Source: Streptomyces sp. SPB162 (GTDB lineage: Bacteria; Actinomycetota; Actinomycetes; Streptomycetales; Streptomycetaceae). Taken from it: a stretch of 64,000 bases of DNA. The notes beneath the pieces are model-generated. The model saw only the letters and a list, made by a program, of their open reading frames with translations, made no database searches and was not told the origin of the DNA. The DNA is taken from assembly GCF_029504575.1 (NCBI RefSeq), contig NZ_JAQFII010000001.1:372001-436000 (forward strand), written 5' to 3'. Below, one piece after another: positions 49,637 through 58,015 of the stretch (its first letter is position 1; each line of letters opens with the position of its first letter). The translations under genes were made by a program, and so were the position numbers.

Positions 49637-50509
49637 TCAGCCGACGTGGCGTTCGGGCAGTCCGGTGACCGCGCGCAGCGGATGTTCGGTCAGCGCCGAC
49701 ATGCGGGAGTGGTCCTCGGCGGTGCGCGGGGTGAACAGCAGGACGAGCGCCGAGGGGTCGTCCACCGGGTGGAACGAGGACAGCGCCAGTTCGATCCGGC
49801 CGATGCCCGGGGGTTCGACGACCACGGCGCGCGCGGTCAGTTCCGCCACCGAGTGGCAGCCCCACCAGTGGCGCAGTTGCGGGGCGTCCTCGTCCAGACG
49901 GCGGTAGACCTCACCGGTCCTGGGGTCGGACAGGGAGGTACCGGCCTGGGCGCGGAAGTGCTGGAAGACGTTCATCGCCAGCGGCTCCCAGTCGTGCAGC
50001 ACCGCGCGCAGCTGTCGGCCCGCCACCATCAGCCACATCAGGTTGCGGCGGTCCGCCGGCACCGCCTCGGGCGCTCCCCACAGCGCACTCCACGCCGTGT
50101 TCCACCCGAGCAGGTCGAAGTGCCGGTCCAACAGGACGGCCGGGCTGGTGGGCCAGGAGTCCAGCACCGGCTGCACGGTCGACGCGAGGGCCCCGGACCG
50201 GTCGGTGTCCAGCGGACCGGTCGGCTCGTGGTGCCCCGCCAGCCGCATGGCGTGCCGCAGCCCCGCCGGATCCAGCCGCAGGGCCCGCGCGACCGCCTCC
50301 AGCACCTGCCGGGAAGCGGTCACGCGGCCCTGTTCCAGCCAGGTGTACCAGGCCAGTCCGACTCCGGACAGCGACGCGACCTCCTCGCGCCGCAAACCGG
50401 GCGTGCGGCGGCGGGAGTTGGCGGGCAGCCCCACGTCCGCCGGTTGGAGCAGTTCGCGGTGGGCTCGCAGGAAGGCGCCGAGTTCCTGGCTGGGGAGGGG
50501 GGTGGACAT
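49637..50509 (-). CDS. XRE-family regulator with MmyB-like ligand-binding domain
   Basis: A 290-residue regulator with an N-terminal helix-turn-helix (about 32-85: RTPGLRREEVASLSGVGLAW, YTWLEQGR) and the C-terminal MmyB/PAS-like domain (RNLMWLMV, AGTSLSDPRTGEVYRRLDED). Such proteins commonly control an adjacent short-chain dehydrogenase or MFS gene in Streptomyces. Here the convergent MFS gene and the downstream biosynthetic operon are the nearest candidates. MITE 3 sits 49 bases upstream of its start and may affect its promoter. Confidence 0.9.
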   Translation of the reverse strand: MSTPLPSQELGAFLRAHRELLQPADVGLPANSRRRTPGLRREEVASLSGVGLAWYTWLEQGRVTASRQVLEAVARALRLDPAGLRHAMRLAGHHEPTGPLDTDRSGALASTVQPVLDSWPTSPAVLLDRHFDLLGWNTAWSALWGAPEAVPADRRNLMWLMVAGRQLRAVLHDWEPLAMNVFQHFRAQAGTSLSDPRTGEVYRRLDEDAPQLRHWWGCHSVAELTARAVVVEPPGIGRIELALSSFHPVDDPSALVLLFTPRTAEDHSRMSALTEHPLRAVTGLPERHVG

Positions 50510-50558
50510 CGGAGGTGACTCCTCGGCCGGCGGGGTCGGTACGGGACTTCCAGACTAA

Positions 50559-50720
50559 GGGCTGTCCCGCAATCCCTGGTGGAGCAGCGCGCGGCGTCAG
50601 ATGCGGTGCACCGCACGGCGGAGGGGCACCCGCATACTGGATGTATTCGGGCGTTCCGACAACGCGGCGAGGTGCCCGTAGCTGTCGTCGGGCGCCCGCC
50701 AGGGATTACGGGACAGCCCT
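50559..50720. mobile_element. MITE-like element 3 (162 bp)
   Basis: The ends AGGGCTGTCCCGCAATCCC (50559-50577) and the inverted GGGATTACGGGACAGCCCT (50702-50720) match at 21 of 22 positions when extended by CTGG. Flanks TAA and TGA suggest an imperfect TNA target duplication, as for IS5-type elements. No transposase is encoded. Its core, in reverse orientation (CGCACGGCGGAGG at 50612-50624, GGCGTC at 50593-50598), is shared with elements 1 and 2. Confidence 0.8.
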
Positions 50721-50726
50721 GAGGGG

Positions 50727-51590
50727 TCAATCACGTTGCCGGAGTTTCCACAGTCGTACGGGCATGTTGCTGACCCAGCCGCGTTCACCCTGCCGCCGCC
50801 AGGCGGCGTCTCCGACCGCGCGGAAGAACTCCTCGCGCCGTTCGGGCGGGACGAGGCGGCTGTAGTAGTCGCCGAAGGTGGCGGCGTGGAAGTGGCTGTA
50901 CTGGGCCGCGTCCTCGACGTGCACCACCGCGTCGCGGTCGAGGACCGACTCGACCTGGAAGTACTCCTCCAGGAGCCCGGCCAGGTCCTCGACGGTCCGG
51001 GTACGGGTGGCGATGGGAAGCACCACGCCGTCCGCATCCCCCTCCCCCGCCGCGAACACGCCGGGCACCGAGTCCCGTTCGGCGCCCAGCGCCACCAGGG
51101 CGTCGCGGACGAGGTCGTCCTCACCGCCGAGGCCGTGCGCGTCGCGCGCCGGGTGGTAGGTGGTCAGCAGGAAGCGTCCGCCGGGTGCGAGGTGGTCGGC
51201 GACCCAGGCCAGGATCCGGTCCTCGTCGGGGTACAGCCAGTGCAGCACCGACGTCATGGTGACCACGTCCGGCCGGTACTCCAGCGGCGCCGGCACCGTC
51301 AGATCGGCCTGGTGCAGCGCGACCCGGTCGCCGTACGGTCGCAGCCGCTGCGCCGCCTCGGCGATGCGGTGTTCCGAGCGTTCCAGGCCGACCGCCAGCC
51401 GCAGCGACGGGTGGCGGTCGAGGGCGGAGCGCAGCAACTGGCCGATGCCGCTGCCGAGGTCGAGCAGCACCTCGGGTTCGCCCGGCACCTGGTCGAGCAC
51501 CCAGTCACGGTCGTGAACCTGCCGGAGCCTGCTGGCGTCCGCGTACCCGGACAGGGTCCGGGCCTGGATCTCGACGGCTGACGCGGTCAC
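50727..51590 (-). CDS. Class I SAM-dependent methyltransferase (trans-aconitate methyltransferase-like)
   Basis: A 287-residue methyltransferase: motif I LLDLGSGIGQLLRSAL, acidic residue in VGLERSEHRI, motif II-like VVTMTSVLHWLYPDED and LAPGGRFLLTTYHP. It is the last gene of the coupled operon, overlapping the HpaB-type gene by ATGA, so it probably O- or N-methylates a product of the same pathway. MITE 3 lies six bases after its stop. Confidence 0.85.
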   Translation of the reverse strand: MTASAVEIQARTLSGYADASRLRQVHDRDWVLDQVPGEPEVLLDLGSGIGQLLRSALDRHPSLRLAVGLERSEHRIAEAAQRLRPYGDRVALHQADLTVPAPLEYRPDVVTMTSVLHWLYPDEDRILAWVADHLAPGGRFLLTTYHPARDAHGLGGEDDLVRDALVALGAERDSVPGVFAAGEGDADGVVLPIATRTRTVEDLAGLLEEYFQVESVLDRDAVVHVEDAAQYSHFHAATFGDYYSRLVPPERREEFFRAVGDAAWRRQGERGWVSNMPVRLWKLRQRD

Positions 51591-53128
51591 GGCTGGACCT
51601 CCGGGGATGTGGGGTGCTGGACAGCTTCCGGGGCTTCCGGAGCTGCGGTTTCAGCGGGGTCGGCGGGGTCGGCGGGGTCGGCGATCAGACGCTGCAACCG
51701 CTCACGCACGCTGCTCTGGTCGTAGCGCCGGTACAGGTTGATGCGGTTGCGGGCCAGGTCGCCTCGGTGCACGAACTCGTAGAGGTCCTGACGCTGCCCG
51801 AAGCCGTCACCGGTCAGTTCCCAGGCGAGCCGGAACAGCCGGGACTTGTGTTCGGCGTCGATGCCGCGCCCGCGCATGTAGCGGTCCAGGTGCGGCCGCA
51901 ACCGCGGGTTGGCCAGGTCGTTCGCCGTCGGCTGCATCAACAGCCCGGAGGCACCGATGCCGCGGACGATCTCGACCGCCTTGCCCGCCACCTCCGCGGA
52001 CCACACCCGGCTGGCCGCGGTGTCGCCCGGCGCCAGCAGACCGCTGTCGGTGACGGTGGCACGGGCCTCGGCGGCGTCCAGGAAGTACTCGGTGAGTTCG
52101 GCGTATCCGGCGAGCGTTCCCAGGTCCTCCTGGATGTTGCGGAAGCCGTCCACCCCGATGCTCTCGGCCACGAGGGTCGCGGTGGCCAGCAGGGTCCGCA
52201 GCCGTTCGCGGTAGCGGACGTGGCCGATGTAGGCGCTCCAGGCGTTGATCCGGCCCAGCCCGGTCCTGGCCAGTTCGCTCTCGCGCAGCAGGAAGACGCG
52301 GTCCCAGGGCACCAGGACGTCGTCGAAGAAGAGCATGGCGTCCTGCTCGTCGAACCGGGCGCCGAGCGGATGGGCGTGCCCCCACGGACTGCTGCCGAGC
52401 GGTTCGCGGCACAACGTCACCAGGCCCGGCGTGTTCAGCGGCAGGGCGAACCAGACGACGAACTGCTCACCGCGGCGCTGGGCGAACGACGCCGACAGGT
52501 AGACCAGCACCTCGTGCGCCAGCGGCGCCAGGGTGGTCAGCTGCTTGGCACCGCGCACGACGATGCCGCGCTCGTTCTCCGACAGCACGCGCAGCGCGAG
52601 ATCGGGGTCGTCCACCGGGTCGGTGGAGCGGTCGATCTGCGGGTCACCCAGCGCGTGCGAGAGCACCAGGTCGTTGCGGGAGGTGTGGTGGTACCAGGCC
52701 TCGGCGTTGGTGCCGAAGCCGGTGCGGGCCCGTTCCAGCTGGTGGCGGAAGTCGTAGAGGCCGACCGCGATGGAGGCCATGAAGGCGGGTGAGCGCCCGT
52801 GCTGGCCGAGGGATTCGGCGTGCCAGAACTCGGCGCTGCGCCGCTGCACGCGCAGCTCCTCCACCGTGCGCGGCGGCTGGTAGGCGCGGGCCAGCCGCTG
52901 ACCGGTGGCCGGGTCCTCCCAGGTGAGCAGGGACCGGTGGTCGGGGTGGTGCTGGAGGTCGAGGAGCCGGCCTATCTCGTCGGCGGCGGGCTTGAACGCC
53001 GGATGGCCGGCCGGGTCGGTGACGCGCTTCCCGTCGAGGTACAGCTCGCGGCCGTCGTCGAGTTCGGCCCGGTACCGGTCGGCGGTGAGCAGCCCCCGTC
53101 CGGTGTCGGTGGTGTCCAGCAGGGTCAT
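51587..53128 (-). CDS. HpaB/PvcC-type FADH2-dependent monooxygenase
   Basis: A 513-residue enzyme of the 4-hydroxyphenylacetate 3-hydroxylase family (acyl-CoA dehydrogenase fold), with SAEFWHAESLGQHGRSPAFM, SENERGIVVRGAKQLTTLAP, FFDDVLVPWDRVFL, and MQPTANDLANPRL. It uses free FADH2 from a partner reductase to hydroxylate phenols or amines; relatives act on tyrosine derivatives in antibiotic pathways. The C-terminal ADPADPADPAE tail is low-complexity. It overlaps the flavin reductase gene by ATGA, confirming the two-component pair. Confidence 0.9.
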   Translation of the reverse strand: MTLLDTTDTGRGLLTADRYRAELDDGRELYLDGKRVTDPAGHPAFKPAADEIGRLLDLQHHPDHRSLLTWEDPATGQRLARAYQPPRTVEELRVQRRSAEFWHAESLGQHGRSPAFMASIAVGLYDFRHQLERARTGFGTNAEAWYHHTSRNDLVLSHALGDPQIDRSTDPVDDPDLALRVLSENERGIVVRGAKQLTTLAPLAHEVLVYLSASFAQRRGEQFVVWFALPLNTPGLVTLCREPLGSSPWGHAHPLGARFDEQDAMLFFDDVLVPWDRVFLLRESELARTGLGRINAWSAYIGHVRYRERLRTLLATATLVAESIGVDGFRNIQEDLGTLAGYAELTEYFLDAAEARATVTDSGLLAPGDTAASRVWSAEVAGKAVEIVRGIGASGLLMQPTANDLANPRLRPHLDRYMRGRGIDAEHKSRLFRLAWELTGDGFGQRQDLYEFVHRGDLARNRINLYRRYDQSSVRERLQRLIADPADPADPAETAAPEAPEAVQHPTSPEVQP

Positions 53129-53706
53129 GCGTGCACTCCAGTCGGGGTGGTCGGTTGGCGGTCGAGGGAGCGGTACCGTCCGTCGTGGTAGAGCAGCGGT
53201 TCGCCGTCGCCGGTGCTCGCGGCGACGGCCTGCCCGACGAGGATCGCGTGGTCGCCGCCGGGCAGGACGCTGTGCAGCCGGCAGTCGAACCAGGCCAGGC
53301 AGTGCTCCAGGACGGGTGCGCCGGTGGTCTCCGCGCGCATCGGCGCGGTGGTGAAGAAGCCCAGGGCGCGGCCGGCGCCCGGAGCGGCGAACCGCCGGGC
53401 GATGGACTCCTGTTCGCGGCTCAGCGCGCTCACGGCGAAGCGGCCGCTGCCGCGGACCGCGTCCACCAGCGGGCTGCGCCGGTCCACCGCGACGCTGACC
53501 AGCAGCGGGTCCAGGGACAGCGGGCTCAGCGAGGAGACGGTCTTGGCGAACACCTCCTCGCCGTGCCGGGTGGTCAGGACGGCGACCCCGGTGGTCCAGT
53601 GCCGGGCCGCGGCGCGGAAGGCGTCCGCTCCCAGGGCCGGATCGGCCCGCGGGCGGCCGGACGACGCGGTCTGCGTACGGGCGGCGGACCGCGCGCCGGG
53701 CGTCAT
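53125..53706 (-). CDS. Flavin reductase, partner of the HpaB-type monooxygenase
   Basis: A 193-residue flavin reductase-like split-barrel protein (HWTTGVAVLTTRHG, AKTVSSLSPLSLDPLLVSV, SGRFAVSALSREQE, HCLAWFDCRLHSVLPGGDH). It supplies FADH2 or FMNH2. Start ATG 53706 overlaps the asnB-like stop by ATGA. It is the small component of the two-component monooxygenase. Confidence 0.9.
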   Translation of the reverse strand: MTPGARSAARTQTASSGRPRADPALGADAFRAAARHWTTGVAVLTTRHGEEVFAKTVSSLSPLSLDPLLVSVAVDRRSPLVDAVRGSGRFAVSALSREQESIARRFAAPGAGRALGFFTTAPMRAETTGAPVLEHCLAWFDCRLHSVLPGGDHAILVGQAVAASTGDGEPLLYHDGRYRSLDRQPTTPTGVHA

Positions 53707-55532
53707 CGCAGCCCCACCCGGTAGGCGCGCAACCACTCGTCGACCTGCACCAGGTGGTCGAGGCCGCCGACGGGGTTGGGAGCCGTTCGCGGACTGGGCA
53801 GCGGACGTCCCTCGGTGAACGCCCGCCGCACCACGTCCCGGTCCACCAGGTCGAAGACCGGCGCCCGCGGGTCGGCCAGCAGTTCGTGCGCGCGGGCGGT
53901 GAGCACCTCGGTGTAGCGGACCGCGGGCGTCGACGGGTACCCGCTCTTCGGCCGGTCCGTCACCTGCGGTGGCAACAGGTCGCGGACGGCGTCACGGAGC
54001 AGGCCCTTGGAGCGACCGCCGGGGGACTTGAGGTCCCACGGCACGTTCCACAGGTACTCCACCAGCCGGTGGTCGCAGAACGGCACCCGCACCTCCAGAC
54101 CCACCGACATGCTCACCCGGTCCACCCGGTCCAGCAGCGGCGGGAGCCAGCGGGTCAGCGCCAGATGGAACACCTCCCGCAGCCGCCGGTCCGCTCCGGT
54201 CTCGCCGTCCAGCCGCGGCACCGCGGCCAGCGACCGCCGGTACGCCTCGGCGGTGTACTCGTCGGGGCGCACCTCGGCGCGGACCTCGGGGCGCAGCAGG
54301 GCGGCCGGGGTGGTGCGGCCGTGCAGCCACGGGAAGGTGTCGGCGGCGAGAGCCTGCCGGTCGTGGAAGTAGGGGTAACCGCCGAAGATCTCGTCGGCGG
54401 CCTCGCCGGAGAGCGCCACCGTCGAGTGCCGCCGCACCTCACGGAAGAGCAGGTGCAGTGAGGCGTCCATCTCGCCCCAGCCGGGGCGGTCGCGGGCGCG
54501 CAGGACCGCGTCGCGGGCGTCGAGCAGGTCGTCGTCGGGGACCAGCACGGAGGTGTGCCGGGTGCCGATGTGCTCGGCGGCGGCCTGGACGTACGGGGCG
54601 TCCAGGGTGGTGCGCCAGGCGTCCGGGGTGCGTTCCGCGCTGCCGGGGAAGTCCACCGAGAAACTGGTCACCTTGCCGTGGCCGGCCCGTTCGCGGGCGG
54701 CCGCGGCCAGCGCGGTGATGGCGCTGGAGTCCACTCCGCCCGACAGCAGGGTGCACAGCGGCACGTCGCTGAGCAGTTGGCGCTCGACGCTGTCGGCAAG
54801 GAGCGCGCGGACCGTCTCGCGGGTGGTCACCGCGTCGTCGGTGTGCGGCCGGGACTCCAGCGCCCAGTACGTCGACTGCCGGGTCGCAGACCTGGCGACC
54901 GTCACCACGGTGCCGGGGCGCACTTCGTGCAGACCGCGGAAGAGCCCGTGGCCCGCTGTCGGCGCGGCCGGCAGGGCGAAAAGTTCGGCGATGCCCTCGG
55001 CGTCCAGTTCGGGCCGGAAGAGCGGGTTGGCCAGGACGGCCTTGGGTTCGGAGCCGAACAGCACCCCGGTGGAGTGGGCGTGCCAGTACAGCGGCTTGAT
55101 CCCCAGGTGGTCGCGGACCAGCAACAGTTCCTCGCGGCGGGTGTCCCACAGCGCGTACGCGAAGATGCCGTTGAACCTGCGGGGTGCCCGGTCGCCCCAC
55201 TGCACGTGAGCCCGCAGCACGACCTCGGTGTCCGAAGCGGTGCGGAACTCGTGTCCCAGTGCCCGCAACTCGGTGCGCAGCTCGCGGTAGTTGTAGAGCT
55301 CGCCGTTGTAGCTGAGCACGGCGCGCGGAAGGGGGAGGTCGCGCAGCGGCTGCACACCGCCGTCGAGGTCGATCACCGAGAGCCTGCGGTGTCCGAGTGC
55401 GGCGTACTTGGAGAGCCAGACACCGTCGGCGTCCGGTCCCCGGCACGCCAGGGTCTCGGTCATGGACCGCACGGTCTGTTCCCGGGTGCGCAGGTCGGTG
55501 TCCCAGTCGACCCAACCGGTGATGCCGCACAT
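53703..55532 (-). CDS. asnB: Glutamine-dependent asparagine synthetase-type amidotransferase
   Basis: A 609-residue AsnB: Cys2 nucleophile (MCGITGWVDW), glutaminase motifs RGPDADGVW, LGHRRLSVIDL and LSYNGELYNYRELR, then a synthetase domain with PP-loop LLSGGVDSSAI. Because both domains are intact it is a true glutamine-using amidotransferase, unlike lasso-peptide cyclases that lose Cys2. In this biosynthetic operon it likely amidates a pathway carboxylate rather than making asparagine. Start ATG 55532 shares one base with the preceding stop (TGATG). Confidence 0.9.
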   Translation of the reverse strand: MCGITGWVDWDTDLRTREQTVRSMTETLACRGPDADGVWLSKYAALGHRRLSVIDLDGGVQPLRDLPLPRAVLSYNGELYNYRELRTELRALGHEFRTASDTEVVLRAHVQWGDRAPRRFNGIFAYALWDTRREELLLVRDHLGIKPLYWHAHSTGVLFGSEPKAVLANPLFRPELDAEGIAELFALPAAPTAGHGLFRGLHEVRPGTVVTVARSATRQSTYWALESRPHTDDAVTTRETVRALLADSVERQLLSDVPLCTLLSGGVDSSAITALAAAARERAGHGKVTSFSVDFPGSAERTPDAWRTTLDAPYVQAAAEHIGTRHTSVLVPDDDLLDARDAVLRARDRPGWGEMDASLHLLFREVRRHSTVALSGEAADEIFGGYPYFHDRQALAADTFPWLHGRTTPAALLRPEVRAEVRPDEYTAEAYRRSLAAVPRLDGETGADRRLREVFHLALTRWLPPLLDRVDRVSMSVGLEVRVPFCDHRLVEYLWNVPWDLKSPGGRSKGLLRDAVRDLLPPQVTDRPKSGYPSTPAVRYTEVLTARAHELLADPRAPVFDLVDRDVVRRAFTEGRPLPSPRTAPNPVGGLDHLVQVDEWLRAYRVGLR

Positions 55533-56383
55533 CACGCCTCCCGCGGGGTGGTGGGGAGGGTGGCGCCGGCGGCCGGGGCGTCGGCCTCCCAGCGGCAGCC
55601 GTGCCCGGTGGGTCCGCTGCGCAGCCGGTGCGCGGGGCGGTAGCCCTTGGCTCGGATGTTGGCGGACAGCGCCTGCGTGCAGTAGGTGCACGGCGAGGCG
55701 AGCGTGATGGCCACTCCGCTGCGGCGGGCCTTCTCGCGGTAGTCCCAGATGGCGCAGTGGGTGATGGTCAGCGCGGCGTGGTCGGGACCTTCGGGTTCGT
55801 CGGAGTCGAACTCGTAGTCGGAGCCGTAGAGTTCGGCCTGCCGGGCGATCCGGTGGATCGGGTCGGCGGCGCCCCGCCCGTGGTCGGGCTCGACCGTGCG
55901 GTACACCTCGGCGTTGGCGCCGGCCCACCCGGCGAGCGCCTCCTCGCCGTAGCGGGAGACGAGGAAGCGCTCCATCAGGGCCTGGCCGCGGAAGAACACC
56001 CGCTGCCAGGCGACCGAGTCGGCGTCCCGCGCGTCCGGCAGGTCGGCGAAGAGTTCGGCCTGCAGCGCGAACCAGTCGGTCAGGTGCAGGTGGTCGCCCC
56101 GCGCGACCAGGAACGAGGTGAGCCCGGCCTCGGCCTCGTGCAGCCGTTGGCGCCACAGGGCCGAGCGCTCGTCGTCGGGCATCGACCGGTACGCGGGGCG
56201 GTACGGGGCCGGGTAGGGCAGGTCGTACGGGACGCCGGACGACGGGAGCGCCGCGCCGTCCCCGGAGCGCGGCTCCCCCAGCACCGCGGTGCGCGGTCCT
56301 GGGACGGTCCCGGCGCCCGCGCCGTGTGGAGGGGGTTCCTGGGGTCCGGTCCGTGCGATGGCTGCCTCGGGCACATCGCTCAT
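55532..56383 (-). CDS. Unrecognised protein with four conserved-looking cysteines
   Basis: The 283-residue protein starts with a disordered Pro/Gly/Ala-rich stretch (1-50), then a helical region (70-200), and a C-terminal cysteine-rich motif: ITHC (Cys210), SPCTYC (Cys232, Cys235), GHGC (Cys263). C-x21-C-x2-C-x27-C spacing suits a [4Fe-4S] cluster or zinc. I do not recognise the family; BchJ/4VR-like or ATC-hydrolase-like folds are weak possibilities. It is the first gene of the operon and is translationally coupled to the asnB-like gene, so it probably takes part in an early step. Confidence 0.6.
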   Translation of the reverse strand: MSDVPEAAIARTGPQEPPPHGAGAGTVPGPRTAVLGEPRSGDGAALPSSGVPYDLPYPAPYRPAYRSMPDDERSALWRQRLHEAEAGLTSFLVARGDHLHLTDWFALQAELFADLPDARDADSVAWQRVFFRGQALMERFLVSRYGEEALAGWAGANAEVYRTVEPDHGRGAADPIHRIARQAELYGSDYEFDSDEPEGPDHAALTITHCAIWDYREKARRSGVAITLASPCTYCTQALSANIRAKGYRPAHRLRSGPTGHGCRWEADAPAAGATLPTTPREA

Positions 56384-56510
56384 CAGGGTCTCCTTCTACA
56401 GGTTCGCAACGGGGGGGCGGGTCGTGCGGGACCGCGGGCCCCGGGCGGTGCGGCCGCCGCGCGACCCCGGTCCGGGTGTCGGCCGCGGCGGTCTCGGTCG
56501 TCGGCAACGC

Positions 56511-56572
56511 TACGGAGCGGCGCCCCGTGGCCAGAAGCCCCGAACGGAGCGGGCCCGGGCGACCTACGGAGC
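56511..56572. promoter_or_regulatory. Helically phased triple repeat upstream of the asnB-like operon
   Basis: TACGGAGC (56511), AACGGAGC (56543) and TACGGAGC (56565) are spaced 32 and 22 bases apart, about three and two helix turns, placing them on one DNA face. They lie 128-189 bases upstream of the operon start at 56383. The 310-base region 56384-56692 otherwise holds only the terminator at 56632. Confidence 0.4.
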
Positions 56573-56631
56573 CCGCGGCTGCTCCTAACGTCGCCCCGTC
56601 CTTGGCCCCGTCCGGCCGAACCCGGACACGC

Positions 56632-56666
56632 CGGAGGCGGGCACCCCCTACGGGTGCCCGCCTCCG
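56632..56666 (-). terminator. Terminator of the LuxR-type gene
   Basis: CGGAGGCGGGCACCC (56632-56646) and GGGTGCCCGCCTCCG (56652-56666) form a perfect 15-bp stem with a five-base loop, 26 bases after the LuxR stop. Confidence 0.85.
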
Positions 56667-56692
56667 ACCAAAAGTCCCCTGGGGGGCCGCTC

Positions 56693-57619
56693 TCAGCCCG
56701 CCAGACCGTGCCGGTGGGCGTAGAGCGCGGCACGCAGCCGGTCGGACTGGCCGATCTTGCGCATCGCCTGGGTCAGGTGTTTCTTGACGGTGGCCTCGGC
56801 CAGCGCGAGTTCGCGCCCGATCTCCGCATTGCCCAGGCCCCGGGCGAGCTGGGAGAGCACGTCGCGCTCCCGGTCCGTCAGTCCGCAGTGCTGCGGCGGT
56901 GACTCCGCCGCGTGCCCGGCCAGGCTCGCCAGGTGTACCCGGGCCGACGGCGGAGCCGGCAGGAAGACGGCCCCGCCCGCGGCGGCGGTCGCCACCGCGC
57001 TGATGATGCGGTCCTCCGGCAGGTCCAGCGGGAAGCACCCGTTCGCCCCGGTCAGCAGCATCCGGCTGGCCTCCGCCGTACTCTCCGCCCGGCGCAGCAG
57101 CAGCACCCGCGCGTCGGGCGCCCCGTCGGGGCCGCGCAGTTCGACCACGGCGGCGAGGTCGTCGGCGAGCGTCGCGCCACCACCCAGCAGGATGACGTCG
57201 GGCTGTACCCGCCGCACACCCTCCACGGCGCGCAGCGGGTCACCGGTGCTGCTGCCCACCACGGTCATCCCCGGCACGCTGGCCAGCACACTGCGCAGTC
57301 CGGCGCTGGCCACCGGGTGCCGTTCCACCAGGAACACCCGGGTGGTATCGGTCGCCCGGTCGGCGGCCACGGTGCACAGCGGGTGCCCACAGGAGCAGGC
57401 CGGTTCGGCGGCGGGGCGGCGTGCGGGGCCGCTTCCGGCGGAGAACGCGTCCGGCTCGACCAGCAGTTGGTGCCCCGCGATGAGGTCCAGCGGGTTGTCG
57501 ATCTCGATGTGCAGCGCGTTCGCCGTGTCCGGCCGGGGCGGGGCGGACGCTCCCCGCCGCCCGGACTGACGCCGGTTGCGTCCGGAGCACGGGTCGGCCA
57601 GTTCGGTCAGCGTTCCCAT
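56693..57619 (-). CDS. LuxR-family regulator with a degenerate receiver and Cys-motif N-terminus
   Basis: The 308-residue protein has an N-terminal extension of about 92 residues containing ACSCGHPLC (Cys75, Cys77, Cys82), a receiver-like domain (about 93-215) and a LuxR helix-turn-helix (about 237-300: LTDRERDVLSQLARGLGNAE, ATVKKHLTQAM). The receiver cannot be phosphorylated: the acidic pair is replaced (VERHPVAS) and the phosphoacceptor position reads VILLGGGA. The extra Cys cluster may bind metal. ATG 57619 follows GGGGG. It is transcribed in the same direction as the asnB-like operon and is its probable pathway-specific activator. Confidence 0.85.
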   Translation of the reverse strand: MGTLTELADPCSGRNRRQSGRRGASAPPRPDTANALHIEIDNPLDLIAGHQLLVEPDAFSAGSGPARRPAAEPACSCGHPLCTVAADRATDTTRVFLVERHPVASAGLRSVLASVPGMTVVGSSTGDPLRAVEGVRRVQPDVILLGGGATLADDLAAVVELRGPDGAPDARVLLLRRAESTAEASRMLLTGANGCFPLDLPEDRIISAVATAAAGGAVFLPAPPSARVHLASLAGHAAESPPQHCGLTDRERDVLSQLARGLGNAEIGRELALAEATVKKHLTQAMRKIGQSDRLRAALYAHRHGLAG

Positions 57620-57717
57620 CGGGAACCCCCGGACCGGAAGGGCGGGTTGACGGTGCGGGCGGGCTGTCCGGCCCGGCCGGCTGGTCGACGGGTCAGGTCG
57701 CGGATGTCGTGCGGCAT
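57607..57717 (-). CDS. Small upstream ORF overlapping the LuxR gene, 36 aa
   Basis: ATG 57717 lies three bases after a strong GAGGGG, and the stop falls inside the first codons of the LuxR gene. The peptide is Arg/Pro-rich (MPHDIRDLTRRPAGRAG). The arrangement would couple translation of LuxR to this ORF. There is no homology signal, so it may be only a leader. Confidence 0.35.
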   Translation of the reverse strand: MPHDIRDLTRRPAGRAGQPARTVNPPFRSGGSRWER

Positions 57718-57901
57718 GGCGGTGCGGTCCCCTCGGAGGTGACGGAGCCGGTCCCTGGCGGGACGGGGGCGGCGATGCGGCGCGGACGCCACCCACGTCC
57801 CCGACGGTTCCGTGGTCGGGGAACGTCACTGACGGATCATCAGGAGGGCGGCCGGCCGCTACTGGAGGAGGGGCGCTGCCGGGCAGCCAGGGGCTGGGCG
57901 G

Positions 57902-58000
57902 TCAGCGCGGGGCGCCGGGGCGACAGGTTTCGTCGAAGCACCTGCGGTGCCACGAGCCGCAGATGCCGACCAAGGTGAAGTCGGTGCGCCGGATAGCCAT
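57902..58000 (-). CDS. Small Cys-containing ORF, 32 aa, possibly leaderless
   Basis: ATG 58000 opens a 32-codon frame with three cysteines (GICGSWHRRCFDETCRP). There is no Shine-Dalgarno. On the minus strand a TTGACC is followed by a perfect palindrome and AATTACC, then the ATG after about ten bases, which suits a leaderless transcript. It is divergent from the ABC importer operon. It could be a leader peptide or a regulatory small protein. Confidence 0.4.
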   Translation of the reverse strand: MAIRRTDFTLVGICGSWHRRCFDETCRPGAPR

Positions 58001-58015
58001 GCGCGCAGGGTAATT

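Noticed and set aside
53703..55532. Lasso-peptide cyclase rather than AsnB
   Set aside because: Cys2 and the complete glutaminase domain are present, and there is no precursor peptide or B1/B2 protease gene nearby.
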